From contig NZ_BAABEO010000020.1 of NCBI RefSeq assembly GCF_039540195.1, forward strand, positions 124,001 to 188,000: a stretch of 64,000 nucleotides of DNA, given 5' to 3'. A model generated the notes under the pieces. The model saw nothing but the letters and a program-made list of their open reading frames with translations. It was not told the DNA's origin and ran no database searches. Origin of the DNA: Zafaria ginkgonis (lineage in GTDB: Bacteria > Actinomycetota > Actinomycetes > Actinomycetales > Micrococcaceae). The first letter of the stretch is position 1. Each line of letters begins with the position of its first letter. The position numbers and the translations under genes were made by a program. Positions 50,937 through 58,531 of this stretch are shown one piece after another.

Positions 50937-52283
50937 ATGACCCCGCCTCTCGACCCCGGGGATTCGGTTCCCGATCCGCTTCCCGCCACCGGCGCCCCTC
51001 CGAAGCGCATCCGCGGCAAGGCCCCCAAGGACCAGGGCCTGGTCCATTCGTTCCGGGCCTTCCGCCACCGCGACTACACGATCTTCTGGTTCGGTGCGCT
51101 CGCCTCCAACACCGGGACGTGGCTGAGCAACCTGACGGTTCCCTACATTCTCTTCACCCTGACCGGCAGCGCGGTCTGGGTCGCGTACGCCACGCTGGCC
51201 CAACTGGCCCCCGCGGTCCTACTGGGTCCCCTGGGCGGCCACGTGGCCGACCGTTTCGACCGGCGCCGCGTCCTGCTGGCCACCCAGGCCTCCCTCGCCG
51301 TCGTGACCTTTGCCCTGTGGGGCGCGTGGGCGTCCGGATGGCACGACCCGTACATGCTGCTGGGGTTCGTGAGCCTGATCGGCATCATCAACGGCATCAA
51401 CATGCCGTCCTGGCAGTCGTTCGTCAACGACCTGGTGCCGCGCGAGGACCTCATGTCCGCGGTCGCGCTCAACTCGATGCAGTTCAACGCGGCGCGGGCG
51501 ATCGGACCGGCGATCGCCGGCGTGCTGCTGGCCACGCTGGGCCCGTCCTGGGCCTTCTTCTTCAACTTCCTGTCCTTCGGCTTCGTCCTGGCGGCGCTGC
51601 TGTGCGTGACCTCCACCCAGCCGCCGTCGGGCCGGTCCCCCGGACCGGTGGTCGGCGAGTTCATCGGCGCCTGCCGGTACATCCTGGGCCAGCGCGGCCT
51701 GCTCGTCGGCATCCTGCTCTCGGTCATGGTCGGACTTTTCGGCAACCCGCTCTTCCAGCTCACGGTGGTCTTCGCGGACACGGTCTACGGCGTCGGCGCC
51801 ACCGGCCTCGGGATGCTCAACGCCGCGCTCGGCGTCGGGGCCGTGCTGGTGGCCCCGCTCATCGCGGGCTGGAGCAGGGTCCTGCCCATCAGCAAGGTGG
51901 TCAAGTGGGCCATGCTGCTGTACGGGGTGGGGCTGGTCGCGCTCGGGTTCACCCCCAGCTTCGCGCTGGCGATCCCCTGCATGGTCCTGCTCGGCGCCTG
52001 CTTCCTGGCCGCCATTTCCGGGATCAACACGGCGGTGCAGCTGATCGTGGCCGAGCGGCTTCGCGGCCGGGTGCTTGCCGCGCGGCTGATGTTCTTCACC
52101 GCCTCGATGCCCGTCGGCTCCCTGCTGCAGGGCTGGGCCGCGGATTTGTGGGGCGTGCAGACGGCGGTGGTCCTGGCGGGCGCCTCCATGCTGGCCTGCG
52201 TCCTGGTCCTGGCCCTGGTCCTGCGCGGCAACGGCTTCTCCCGGCTCGACGACCCCCAGGACACCTCCTCTCCCGAAAAGTGA
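50937..52283 (+). CDS. MFS transporter (EntS-like, MFS_3)
   Basis: 448 residues, about 12 hydrophobic segments. Features are FRHRDYTIFWFGALASNTGTWLSNLTVPYILF at the N-terminus, GGHVADRFDRRRVLL as the loop motif and NSMQFNAARAIGPAIAGVLL. It is probably an exporter or a permease for an aromatic acid. Its last codons (S-P-E-K-stop) lie inside the left arm of the inverted-repeat element, so the C-terminus may have been altered by that element. Confidence 0.87.
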   Translation: MTPPLDPGDSVPDPLPATGAPPKRIRGKAPKDQGLVHSFRAFRHRDYTIFWFGALASNTGTWLSNLTVPYILFTLTGSAVWVAYATLAQLAPAVLLGPLGGHVADRFDRRRVLLATQASLAVVTFALWGAWASGWHDPYMLLGFVSLIGIINGINMPSWQSFVNDLVPREDLMSAVALNSMQFNAARAIGPAIAGVLLATLGPSWAFFFNFLSFGFVLAALLCVTSTQPPSGRSPGPVVGEFIGACRYILGQRGLLVGILLSVMVGLFGNPLFQLTVVFADTVYGVGATGLGMLNAALGVGAVLVAPLIAGWSRVLPISKVVKWAMLLYGVGLVALGFTPSFALAIPCMVLLGACFLAAISGINTAVQLIVAERLRGRVLAARLMFFTASMPVGSLLQGWAADLWGVQTAVVLAGASMLACVLVLALVLRGNGFSRLDDPQDTSSPEK

Positions 52284-52413
52284 CGCGAAAGTGAGGGTGT
52301 TCACCCGAATCCTGACGCGTAGGTGCGGGTCCTCACCGGAATTTTGCTAGCCGCGGGACAGTGTCCCCGGGATTTTGCTCGCTTGGAGGCAGTCCCGCCG
52401 GGATTGTGCGCGG
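52269..52413 (+). repeat. Left arm of a 145-bp imperfect inverted repeat
   Basis: Inverted copy of 52764-52908, about nine in ten bases identical by eye. It contains five iterated units at 52275, 52307, 52339, 52370 and 52401 (31-32 base period). They have related cores (GAAAAGTGACGCG, GAATCCTGACGCG, GAATTTTGCTAGC, GGATTTTGCTCGC, GGATTGTGCGCGG), with small dyads between such as GGGACAGTGTCCC. Confidence 0.88.
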
Positions 52414-52763
52414 CTTCGGCCGGCGCCTCGCCTCACCGGCGGGATGCCGACCGGCGTCGTGCCGGCCAGCACGACGCCGGGACCCGGCGCACGCGTCGGC
52501 CGCGGGCCGCTGCTCCCGGCAGGGAGAACTGGCAGTCGCCATCGGACCGCAGACCCTTCAGGAAACATGCCGGAGAGACCTTGTCCGCTAGGCGGCCGCG
52601 AAGCCGCTGGTGGAAAAAGACCGGGTTGGACGAAGCTCCAGCTTGAAAGGGCGCCCCGGCCCCGCCCCCCCACAGCCAAGGGCATGAGCGGAAGTCAGGC
52701 TCCGCCGTCGCAATTGCCCGCTGCTCAAGGCAACCGCGACCGGCGGCAGCGATCCTGACAGCC

Positions 52764-52908
52764 CCGCGCACAATTCGCGCTGCACTGCCTCCAAGCGAGC
52801 AAAATCCCGGGAACACTGTCCCGCAGGTAGCAAAATTCCGGGAAGTACCGGCACCTAAGCGTCAGGATTCGGGTGAACACCCGCACTTACGCATCACTTT
52901 TCGGGAGA
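52764..52908 (-). repeat. Right arm of the 145-bp inverted repeat
   Basis: Reverse complement matches 52269-52413. The best-conserved block is around GGGATTTTGCTCGCTTGG and GGCAGT. Confidence 0.88.
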
Positions 52909-54117
52909 AGGGGTTGCCGCGAAAGGGGCGGCGAGGTTGATCGCGGCGACCGCGCCGAGCAGGGCGGCCGTCGCCAGGAGGGCCGCGCGGACCGAGGCGT
53001 GGTCCGCGACCGTGCCGAGGAACAGCCCGCCGATGGGCAGGAAACCTCCCCAGGCCCAGGTGAACAGGCTCATCACGCGACCGCGGATCTCCTGGGTGAT
53101 GCTGCGCTGGATGTGGATGTTCAGGCTGATGGCGGTCATGACCCCCAGCGCGGCCATGAGGCAACTGGCGGAGACGGCCAACGGGAGCGCCCCCGCGAAG
53201 GCCAGCAGCACCAGCCCCGCCGCGCTGGCGGCGAACAGCGCCGAGATGGTGCGCAGGCTGCGCATCCTGGACAGCGGAAACAGTGCCCCGAGCAGGCCTC
53301 CGACGCCGCCGGCCGCCAGCAGGGCCGCAAAGCCGGCCTCGCCCACCCTGAGGACGCCGGTGGCGATCGAGGGGAGCATCGAGACGTGGGAGAGGTTCAG
53401 CATCGAGTTGGCGAACATCAGCAGCAGGGCCCGGCGCACCGGCGGAATGGAGTAGGCGATCCGGAACCCGGAGACCAGTTCGGCCAGGCCGCCGGCGGCG
53501 TCCGCGGCGCGCTCCGGGCGCTGGCCCGGGACCCGCACCAGCAGCAGCGTGCCGGCCAGGGCCAGGACCGCAACGACGGCGACGGCGAACGGCACCCCGA
53601 CGTGGAGCAGCAGCGCCCCGGCCGCCATCGGGCCCAGAAGGCGGGCGATATTTTGCGTGACGGACACCGAGCGCACCGCCGGGGACAGGCCCGCCAGGCT
53701 GACCGTCGTGGGAATCAGGGCATGGACCGCCGGTGAGCCCAACGCCATGCACAGCCCCAGGCAGGCGGACAGGGCCGCACCGAGGCCGAAGTCCAGCAGC
53801 CCGAGCCCGCCGAGCAGCACCCCGCAGGCCGCGGCGGCTCCCATGAACATCCCGGTCCCGAGCAGCACCGGGCGTCCCCCCACCCGGTCCAGCAGCGGTC
53901 CGAGGAACGGCGTCAGGAACAGCATGGGCGCCAGCTGGATGAAATACAGCAGGCCCATTTCCGCGGGTCCGGTGTCCGGCAGCGAGGCCACATGCCACTG
54001 GACGGTGGTGATGCCGATCCAGTAGGCGCCCCAAATCAGCAGCGCGGTGCCGATGCCTTTGCCGAAGGCCGGCGTCCACCAGCCGAAACCGCCCGCGGAG
54101 ACGGGCGCGGAGGACAC
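52894..54117 (-). CDS. MFS transporter, co-transcribed with an IclR regulator
   Basis: 407 residues from the GTG at 54115-54117, about 12 hydrophobic segments, with loop motif LTPFLGPLLDRVGGRPVLLGTG and SVTQNIARLLGPMAAGALL. It resembles the EntS-like MFS_3 group, as does the convergent MFS gene across the inverted-repeat element. It starts three bases after the IclR stop. Its final codons S-P-E-K-stop come from the right arm of the element, mirroring the other MFS gene. Confidence 0.86.
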   Translation of the reverse strand: MSSAPVSAGGFGWWTPAFGKGIGTALLIWGAYWIGITTVQWHVASLPDTGPAEMGLLYFIQLAPMLFLTPFLGPLLDRVGGRPVLLGTGMFMGAAAACGVLLGGLGLLDFGLGAALSACLGLCMALGSPAVHALIPTTVSLAGLSPAVRSVSVTQNIARLLGPMAAGALLLHVGVPFAVAVVAVLALAGTLLLVRVPGQRPERAADAAGGLAELVSGFRIAYSIPPVRRALLLMFANSMLNLSHVSMLPSIATGVLRVGEAGFAALLAAGGVGGLLGALFPLSRMRSLRTISALFAASAAGLVLLAFAGALPLAVSASCLMAALGVMTAISLNIHIQRSITQEIRGRVMSLFTWAWGGFLPIGGLFLGTVADHASVRAALLATAALLGAVAAINLAAPFAATPSPEK

Positions 54118-54120
54118 GCC

Positions 54121-54987
54121 CTAACCCGCGAGGGCCAGCGAGATGCCGGAGGCGGCCTTGCGCAGCAGCCGCCCGTAGGCCTCCGGGGCGAACCCCGTGG
54201 TCGGCGAGGAGATGGAAACGGCCGCGACCGGACGTCCCCGATGCATGACCGGGACCGCGACGCAGGTCAGCCCCAGGAGCACCTCTTCGCGGTCGAACGC
54301 CTGCCCGCTGGCGCGGACCTGCCGCAGCTGGTTGACCAGGCGGCCCGGCTCGGTGATGGAGTAGGGGGTACGCCGGGCCAGCGGCCCGCCGAGGTAGCCA
54401 CGCAACGCGTCCGCGGTGCCGTGCGCAAGCAGGGCCTTACCCAGCGCCGAGCAGTTCGCCGGGATGCGCCCGCCGATGGTGCTGGGGACGGGAGGGGCCA
54501 GGTGCCCGTGGATCTTGTCCAGGTAGACGACGTCGGCCCCGTCCAGGACCGCCATGTGCACGGTGCGTCCGCTGGCCACGAACAGCTCGCTGAGGAACGG
54601 CAGCGCGACGTCGCGCAGGCCCTGCGGCAGGCACTCGTCCACCCGGTTGCCGAGTTCGAAGACGCGGCGGGAGAGCTTGTACTTGGTGCCGGTGCGCACC
54701 ACGAAGCCGCCCTGCTCGAGGCTGGCCAGCAGGCGGAAGGTGGTGGATTTGGGGACGCCCACGCAGCGGGAGAGCTCGCTGACGCCCAGCGCGCTGCCAG
54801 TGCCGCGGAACGCGTCCAGGATCTGCAGCGCCTTGCTGACCGAGGTGGCGGAGGAGGCCCCCAGGCCCTCATTGCCCAAACCCTCACCGCCCAAATCCCC
54901 ATTGCCCAGCCCGTCCAGCTCGGGGACCGCCCCGCGGGCGGTCCCGGCGGCGGGACGGGACAACGGCTCAACCTGCATTGCGGTCAC
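54121..54987 (-). CDS. IclR-family regulator with Gly-rich repeat linker
   Basis: 288 residues from the GTG at 54985-54987, with AAGGAG seven bases upstream. The N-terminal about 40 residues hold LGNGD-LGGEG-LGNEG repeats, then the winged helix (SVSKALQILDAFRGTGSALGVSELSRCVGVPKSTTFRLLASLEQGGFVVR) and an IclR effector domain (RTVHMAVLDGADVVYLDKI; IPANCSALGKALLAHG). It is divergent from hydrolase 2 and operonic with the MFS gene, so it probably regulates both. Confidence 0.9.
   Translation of the reverse strand: MTAMQVEPLSRPAAGTARGAVPELDGLGNGDLGGEGLGNEGLGASSATSVSKALQILDAFRGTGSALGVSELSRCVGVPKSTTFRLLASLEQGGFVVRTGTKYKLSRRVFELGNRVDECLPQGLRDVALPFLSELFVASGRTVHMAVLDGADVVYLDKIHGHLAPPVPSTIGGRIPANCSALGKALLAHGTADALRGYLGGPLARRTPYSITEPGRLVNQLRQVRASGQAFDREEVLLGLTCVAVPVMHRGRPVAAVSISSPTTGFAPEAYGRLLRKAASGISLALAG
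54865..54909 (-). repeat. 15-bp in-frame tandem repeats in the IclR N-terminus
   Basis: Three units at 54865-54879, 54880-54894 and 54895-54909 encode LGxxx pentapeptides. Confidence 0.7.
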
Positions 54988-55048
54988 GATGGCTCCTTCA
55001 CTAGTTCCCCCAACGGAGAGGGCCCCGCACAGCTCTGTGCTCCCCAAA

Positions 55049-55066
55049 CTGTATTGAGTGATACAG
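55049..55066. promoter_or_regulatory. Perfect dyad CTGTAT-N6-ATACAG
   Basis: Lies between the divergent IclR gene and hydrolase 2. It is a candidate IclR operator. A TAGAAT -10-like element for the hydrolase is at 55096-55101. Confidence 0.6.
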
Positions 55067-55139
55067 GCCACTTCAAGAGGTTGGAGTGAACATATTAGAA
55101 TGGACGCTCTACAAAAGTCGTCCCGTCCGAAAACTGACC

Positions 55140-55156
55140 GTTCCGCAGAGCGGCCC
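55140..55156 (+). promoter_or_regulatory. 7-3-7 dyad upstream of hydrolase 2
   Basis: GTTCCGC-AGA-GCGGCCC, inner arms perfect, outer two positions mismatched. It resembles the dyad at 49853-49869 upstream of hydrolase 1. Confidence 0.42.
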
Positions 55157-55257
55157 GTTTTCGTGGCGGCCCCCGTGGACGTCCCCAAGGATGGAAGGCA
55201 CCGGATCACCGGCAGACCGACGAGGCGGCCACCTGCCGCACAGAAGGGACGGGCCCC

Positions 55258-56115
55258 ATGACGGTTCAGGACACTGTTGAATTGACCCAGGAGGGCACCA
55301 GCCGCTGGGTGCAGACGAAGGATTGGAGCATCCATTACCAGGAGGCCGGGAGCGGGCACCCGCTGATCCTGATCCACGGGTCCGGGCCCGGCGCGTCCGG
55401 GTGGAGCAACTTCTCCCCGAACATCGGCCCGCTCGCGGAGCGGTTCCGGGTCCTGGCCATCGACGTGCCCGGCTGGGGAGACTCGGATTCGGCGACCCCG
55501 GAGCAGGCCGACTCGGTCGGGGCGCTGGTGCAGTTCATGGACGAACTCGGCATCGAGCGCGCGGCCCTGGTGGGCAACTCCATGGGCGGGATCATCGCCA
55601 CCTCCCTGGCCGCGGCCCACCCCGAGCGGGTCAGCCACCTGGTCACCATGGGCACCGGCAGCTTCCCGACCCCGACCCTGTTCGGCGCCGCGGGACCGTC
55701 CGAGGGCATCAAGGTCCTGGTGGCGGGCTACCGGGACCCCAGCCCGGAGACCATGCGCCGCCTCGCGGACGTCATGACCTTCGATCCCGGCTTCGCCACC
55801 GAGGAGATGGTGGCCAAACGGGCCGAGGCCGCGGCCCGGCGCGATGACCACCGGGCCAACTTCCTGGCCGGGTTCGGCCAGCCCGGCTACATGCCCTTTG
55901 CCACCCCGGAGCAGGTCGCCTCCATCACGGCCCCGACCCTGCTCATCCACGGCCGCGATGACCGGGTGGTGCACTTCGAGCACTCCCTGCGCCTGTGCTC
56001 GCTGATCCGGAACTCCCGGCTGTACCTGCTCAACCGGTGCGGGCACTGGGCCCAGCTCGAACACGCCGCCGAGTTCAACCGCGTCGTGGCCGACTTCGTC
56101 GGCACCGGCGCCTGA
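55258..56115 (+). CDS. Meta-cleavage product alpha/beta hydrolase 2
   Basis: 285 residues, a close paralogue of the hydrolase at 50.0 kb (shared TSRxVQTKDWxIHYxEAG, HGSGPGASGWSNFSPN, GNSMGG with Ser108, HGRDDRVVHFEHSL, LNRCGHW). AGAAGGGA precedes the ATG. It probably cleaves a ring-fission product different from that of hydrolase 1, which is an inference from divergence in the lid region (residues about 140-215). Confidence 0.9.
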   Translation: MTVQDTVELTQEGTSRWVQTKDWSIHYQEAGSGHPLILIHGSGPGASGWSNFSPNIGPLAERFRVLAIDVPGWGDSDSATPEQADSVGALVQFMDELGIERAALVGNSMGGIIATSLAAAHPERVSHLVTMGTGSFPTPTLFGAAGPSEGIKVLVAGYRDPSPETMRRLADVMTFDPGFATEEMVAKRAEAAARRDDHRANFLAGFGQPGYMPFATPEQVASITAPTLLIHGRDDRVVHFEHSLRLCSLIRNSRLYLLNRCGHWAQLEHAAEFNRVVADFVGTGA

Positions 56116-56153
56116 CCCGCCCGGGCAACGACGACGGCGGCACGCACCACCGC

Positions 56154-56191
56154 ACGCGCGGCCCCTCCCCTTCGGGAGGGGCCGCGCGCGT
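56154..56191 (+). terminator. Intrinsic terminator of hydrolase 2
   Basis: CGCGCGGCCCCTCCC-CTTC-GGGAGGGGCCGCGCG, followed by TCTTTCC. Confidence 0.85.
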
Positions 56192-56291
56192 CTTTCCGGT
56201 ACCGTCGGAACGGGAACCGAGACCACAAGGCACCGGAAGCGCCAGGACCCGGCCCACGAACACGGGCCACGGAAGGACACGAGGGACGCAC

Positions 56292-57335
56292 ATGGGCGAG
56301 CATGTCATCACCGGGACCGGGGACGGACTCGGCATCATCACGCTGAACCGGCCGGAGAAGATCAACGCGCTCACCCACGGCATGGTCAGGACCATCGCCG
56401 CCACCCTGGCCGGGTGGCGCGAGGACCCCGAGGTGCGGATCGTGGTGCTGCGCGGGGCCGGCGAGCGCGGCTTCTGCGCCGGCGGGGACATCCGCGGCTT
56501 CCACGCCTCGATCACCGCGGGCCGGCCGCAGGACTTCCTGGACTTCCTCACCGACGAATTCGCCCTCGACCTGGCCATCGCCACCTACCCCAAGCCCGTC
56601 GTCGCCTTCATGGACGGGCTGTGCATGGGCGGCGGGGTGGGCCTGGCCGGGCACGCGGCAGTGCGCATCGTGACCCCGCGGTCCCGGGTCGGGATGCCGG
56701 AGACCCGCATCGGCTACTCCCCCGACGTCGGCGGCACCCACCTGCTCGGCCAGGCTCCGGGACGGCTCGGCGAGCACTTCGGGCTGACCGCCGCGAGCAT
56801 GGGCGCCGGGGACGCCATCCACGCCGGGTTCGCCGATTTCTGCGCCGTCCCGGAGGCGCTGGAGGAAATCCTGGCCGCGCTGCCGGACTTCGCCGAGCTG
56901 TCCGGGGAGGAGCTCGCCATGGGGCTGGAGATCCTCCACGGCACCGCCGCGCCGGCGTCGTCCTTCACCGCCACGGCCGCGCAGGGCTGGATCGACGCCG
57001 CGTACGCGCACGCAACGGCCGCGGAGATCCTGGCCGCGCTGGATGCCTCCCCCTATCCGGGGGCGGCGGAGGCCGCCGCGGCGATCCGGGCCAACTCCCC
57101 GCTCGCCGTCGAAACCGCGCTGCGCGCCATCCGCGCCGCACGCGCCGAGGACGACCTGCGCTCCGCGTTCGAGCGCGAGCACCGCATCGCCGCGTTCCTG
57201 CTGGAGCACCCGGACCTGGCCGAGGGCATCCGCGCCCAGGTGATCGACAAGGACCGCGACCCGCACTGGTCGCCGGCCAGCCTCGCGGAACTGGACCCCG
57301 CCACGGCCGCCGCTGTCGCGGCCGCCGTGGGGTAG
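56292..57335 (+). CDS. Enoyl-CoA hydratase/3-hydroxyisobutyryl-CoA hydrolase family protein
   Basis: 347 residues. Crotonase fold with oxyanion motifs RGFCAGGDIRGFHASI and DGLCMGGGVGLAGHAAVRIVTPRSRVGMPETRIGYSPDVGGTHLL. Length and C-terminal extension (SLAELDPATAAAVAAAVG) match the 3-hydroxyisobutyryl-CoA hydrolase group rather than short hydratases. The reaction could be thioester hydrolysis in valine breakdown or a related step in CoA-bound ring-product degradation. It is followed after three bases by an IclR regulator, forming an operon. Confidence 0.87.
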   Translation: MGEHVITGTGDGLGIITLNRPEKINALTHGMVRTIAATLAGWREDPEVRIVVLRGAGERGFCAGGDIRGFHASITAGRPQDFLDFLTDEFALDLAIATYPKPVVAFMDGLCMGGGVGLAGHAAVRIVTPRSRVGMPETRIGYSPDVGGTHLLGQAPGRLGEHFGLTAASMGAGDAIHAGFADFCAVPEALEEILAALPDFAELSGEELAMGLEILHGTAAPASSFTATAAQGWIDAAYAHATAAEILAALDASPYPGAAEAAAAIRANSPLAVETALRAIRAARAEDDLRSAFEREHRIAAFLLEHPDLAEGIRAQVIDKDRDPHWSPASLAELDPATAAAVAAAVG

Positions 57336-57338
57336 CCG

Positions 57339-58085
57339 GTGGCGAATTCCCCCTCCGGCGACTCCGTGCTGGACCGGCTGGTGAGGATCCTGGACGCGTT
57401 CGACGCCGGCACGCCGTCGCTCACGGTCAGCGCGCTGGCCCGCCGGGCCAACGTGCCCCGGGCCAGCGCCTACAGGCTGGTGGAGGAACTGCTGCGGCAC
57501 GGGCTGCTGGCGCGCGAGGGCGGCGAGGTCCGGCTGGGCCTGCGGCTGTGGGAGCTGGCCAACCGGGCCTCCTCCACCCTGGACCTCAAGCGGGTGGCGA
57601 TGCCCTTCATGGAGGACGTCAACCAGGTGGTGCGGCAAAACACCCAACTGGCCGTGCTGCACGACGACGAGGTGCTGGTCCTGGAGCGCCTCTCCCGCCC
57701 CGGCTCCGTGGTCAACCAGGCGTCCGTGGCCGGGCGCATGCCGGTGCACCTGACCTCGATGGGGCTCGCCCTGCTGGCCTTCTCCCCCGCCCCGGTGCTG
57801 GAAGGGTACCTGGAACGCCACGGGGACCGGATGCGCTCCAGCCACCCGGACCTGCGCCGCGAACTGGCGCACATCCGGCAGACCGGGTACGCGTCCCTGG
57901 AGGGCTTCATCGACACGGACACCACCGGCGTCGCGGTCCCGGTGCTGGACCGGCGCGGGCACGCGCTCGCGGTCCTGGCCGTGGTGGTTCCGCGCGGGTC
58001 GGACCTGCTCCGCCCCGCGGTGATGGCGCTGCGCACCGCGGCGCGCGGCATCTCCCGCGGGCTCGGAGAGATGCCGCCGGGCTAG
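57339..58085 (+). CDS. IclR-family regulator
   Basis: 248 residues, GTG start three bases after the crotonase-family gene. It has a winged helix (SVLDRLVRILDAFDAGTPSLTVSALARRANVPRASAYRLVEELLRHGLLAR) and an effector domain (NTQLAVLHDDEVLVLERLSRPG; GRMPVHLTSMGLALLAF; DTTGVAVPVLDRRGHALA). It probably regulates its own operon. It is the third IclR gene in this catabolic region. Confidence 0.9.
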   Translation: MANSPSGDSVLDRLVRILDAFDAGTPSLTVSALARRANVPRASAYRLVEELLRHGLLAREGGEVRLGLRLWELANRASSTLDLKRVAMPFMEDVNQVVRQNTQLAVLHDDEVLVLERLSRPGSVVNQASVAGRMPVHLTSMGLALLAFSPAPVLEGYLERHGDRMRSSHPDLRRELAHIRQTGYASLEGFIDTDTTGVAVPVLDRRGHALAVLAVVVPRGSDLLRPAVMALRTAARGISRGLGEMPPG

Positions 58086-58411
58086 GGCGGCCCGGACCGC
58101 CGCTGCGCAATCATCCTCTCCGTGGAGTAATCATCCCGGAGATTGGGACACGTTACTTTCACGTAATCACCCGGAGCTATACAGTTCTCCGTTAGGTGAG
58201 CCTAATCACCGTTCCGCTCAGAGAAAGTGTCCGGATGACTGTCACCATGCGTGCCGGCCGGACGGCGCCAAGCACTGCCCGGACCACGGGCTGCCCGCCG
58301 GTCCGACATACCTCCGCGCCGCGGCCAGCGTAGCCCGCGGCGCTGCGGCCCGCCGATGAGCCGCCCGTCCCGTCCCATCACCGCACCCCACCGCTCCCCC
58401 AAGGAATTCCC
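58086..58411. other. Intergenic region with iron box upstream of the efeB unit
   Basis: 326 bases without a confident gene. A -35/-10 pair (TTTCAC, TACAGT) and an IdeR-like box lie at 58157-58210, giving a leader of about 200 bases before the next start. A possible 32-codon ORF from the ATG at 58235 has no good ribosome site and was not called. Direct repeats TAATCATCCCGGAG and TAATCACCCGGAG lie just upstream of the promoter. Confidence 0.5.
58157..58210 (+). promoter_or_regulatory. Promoter with DtxR/IdeR-type iron box
   Basis: -35 TTTCAC (58157-58162), 17-base spacer, -10 TACAGT (58180-58185). Overlapping the expected start site is TTAGGTGAGCCTAATCACC (58192-58210), which matches the first 14 positions of the known IdeR/DtxR consensus TTAGGTTAGCCTAACCTAA except one and then diverges. 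Repression by iron is inferred. Confidence 0.7.
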
Positions 58412-58531
58412 ATGCCGTGCTTCCCCCTGCCCAAATTCAGCCGACCCACCGGCTTTCCCCATGCCGGATTGAACAGCGCCGAATTGAACAGCGCCGCCTC
58501 GACCGGCCCCGCCGAGGCGGTGGCCCTGTGA
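58412..58531 (+). CDS. Short ORF (39 codons) overlapping the efeB start
   Basis: AAGGA precedes the ATG at 58412. The ORF encodes MPCFPLPKFSRPTGF and an LNSAELNSAAS repeat, and ends TGA at 58529-58531, forming a GTGA overlap with the efeB GTG. This layout suggests translational coupling, with the short ORF acting as a leader or being a remnant of a lost upstream gene. It shows no known domain. Coding status is not proven. Confidence 0.45.
   Translation: MPCFPLPKFSRPTGFPHAGLNSAELNSAASTGPAEAVAL
58469..58495 (+). repeat. 15-bp direct repeat in the short ORF
   Basis: TTGAACAGCGCCGAA followed by TTGAACAGCGCC. Confidence 0.7.

Larger units (their letters stand above)
52269..52908. mobile_element. 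640-bp non-coding element with long inverted arms
   Basis: The 145-bp arms flank about 350 bases with no convincing gene. Iterated short repeats in each arm resemble multi-site transposase ends, such as those of IS21-type elements. No transposase remnant or target duplication was recognised, so it may be a MITE-like or decayed element. The outermost bases of each arm supply the final codons and stop of both convergent MFS genes. Confidence 0.6.

Noticed and set aside
52394..52790. Possible transposase remnant inside the inverted-repeat element
   Set aside because: All frames are short and without DDE or ATPase motifs. No coding remnant could be supported.
54988..56280. Upstream extension of the IclR frame across the hydrolase 2 gene
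   Set aside because: Antisense to hydrolase 2. The GTG at 54987 has a proper ribosome site and matches family length.
58235..58333. 32-codon ORF between the iron box and the short ORF before efeB
   Set aside because: No convincing ribosome site and Arg/Thr/Pro-rich translation. Kept only as a note in the intergenic entry.
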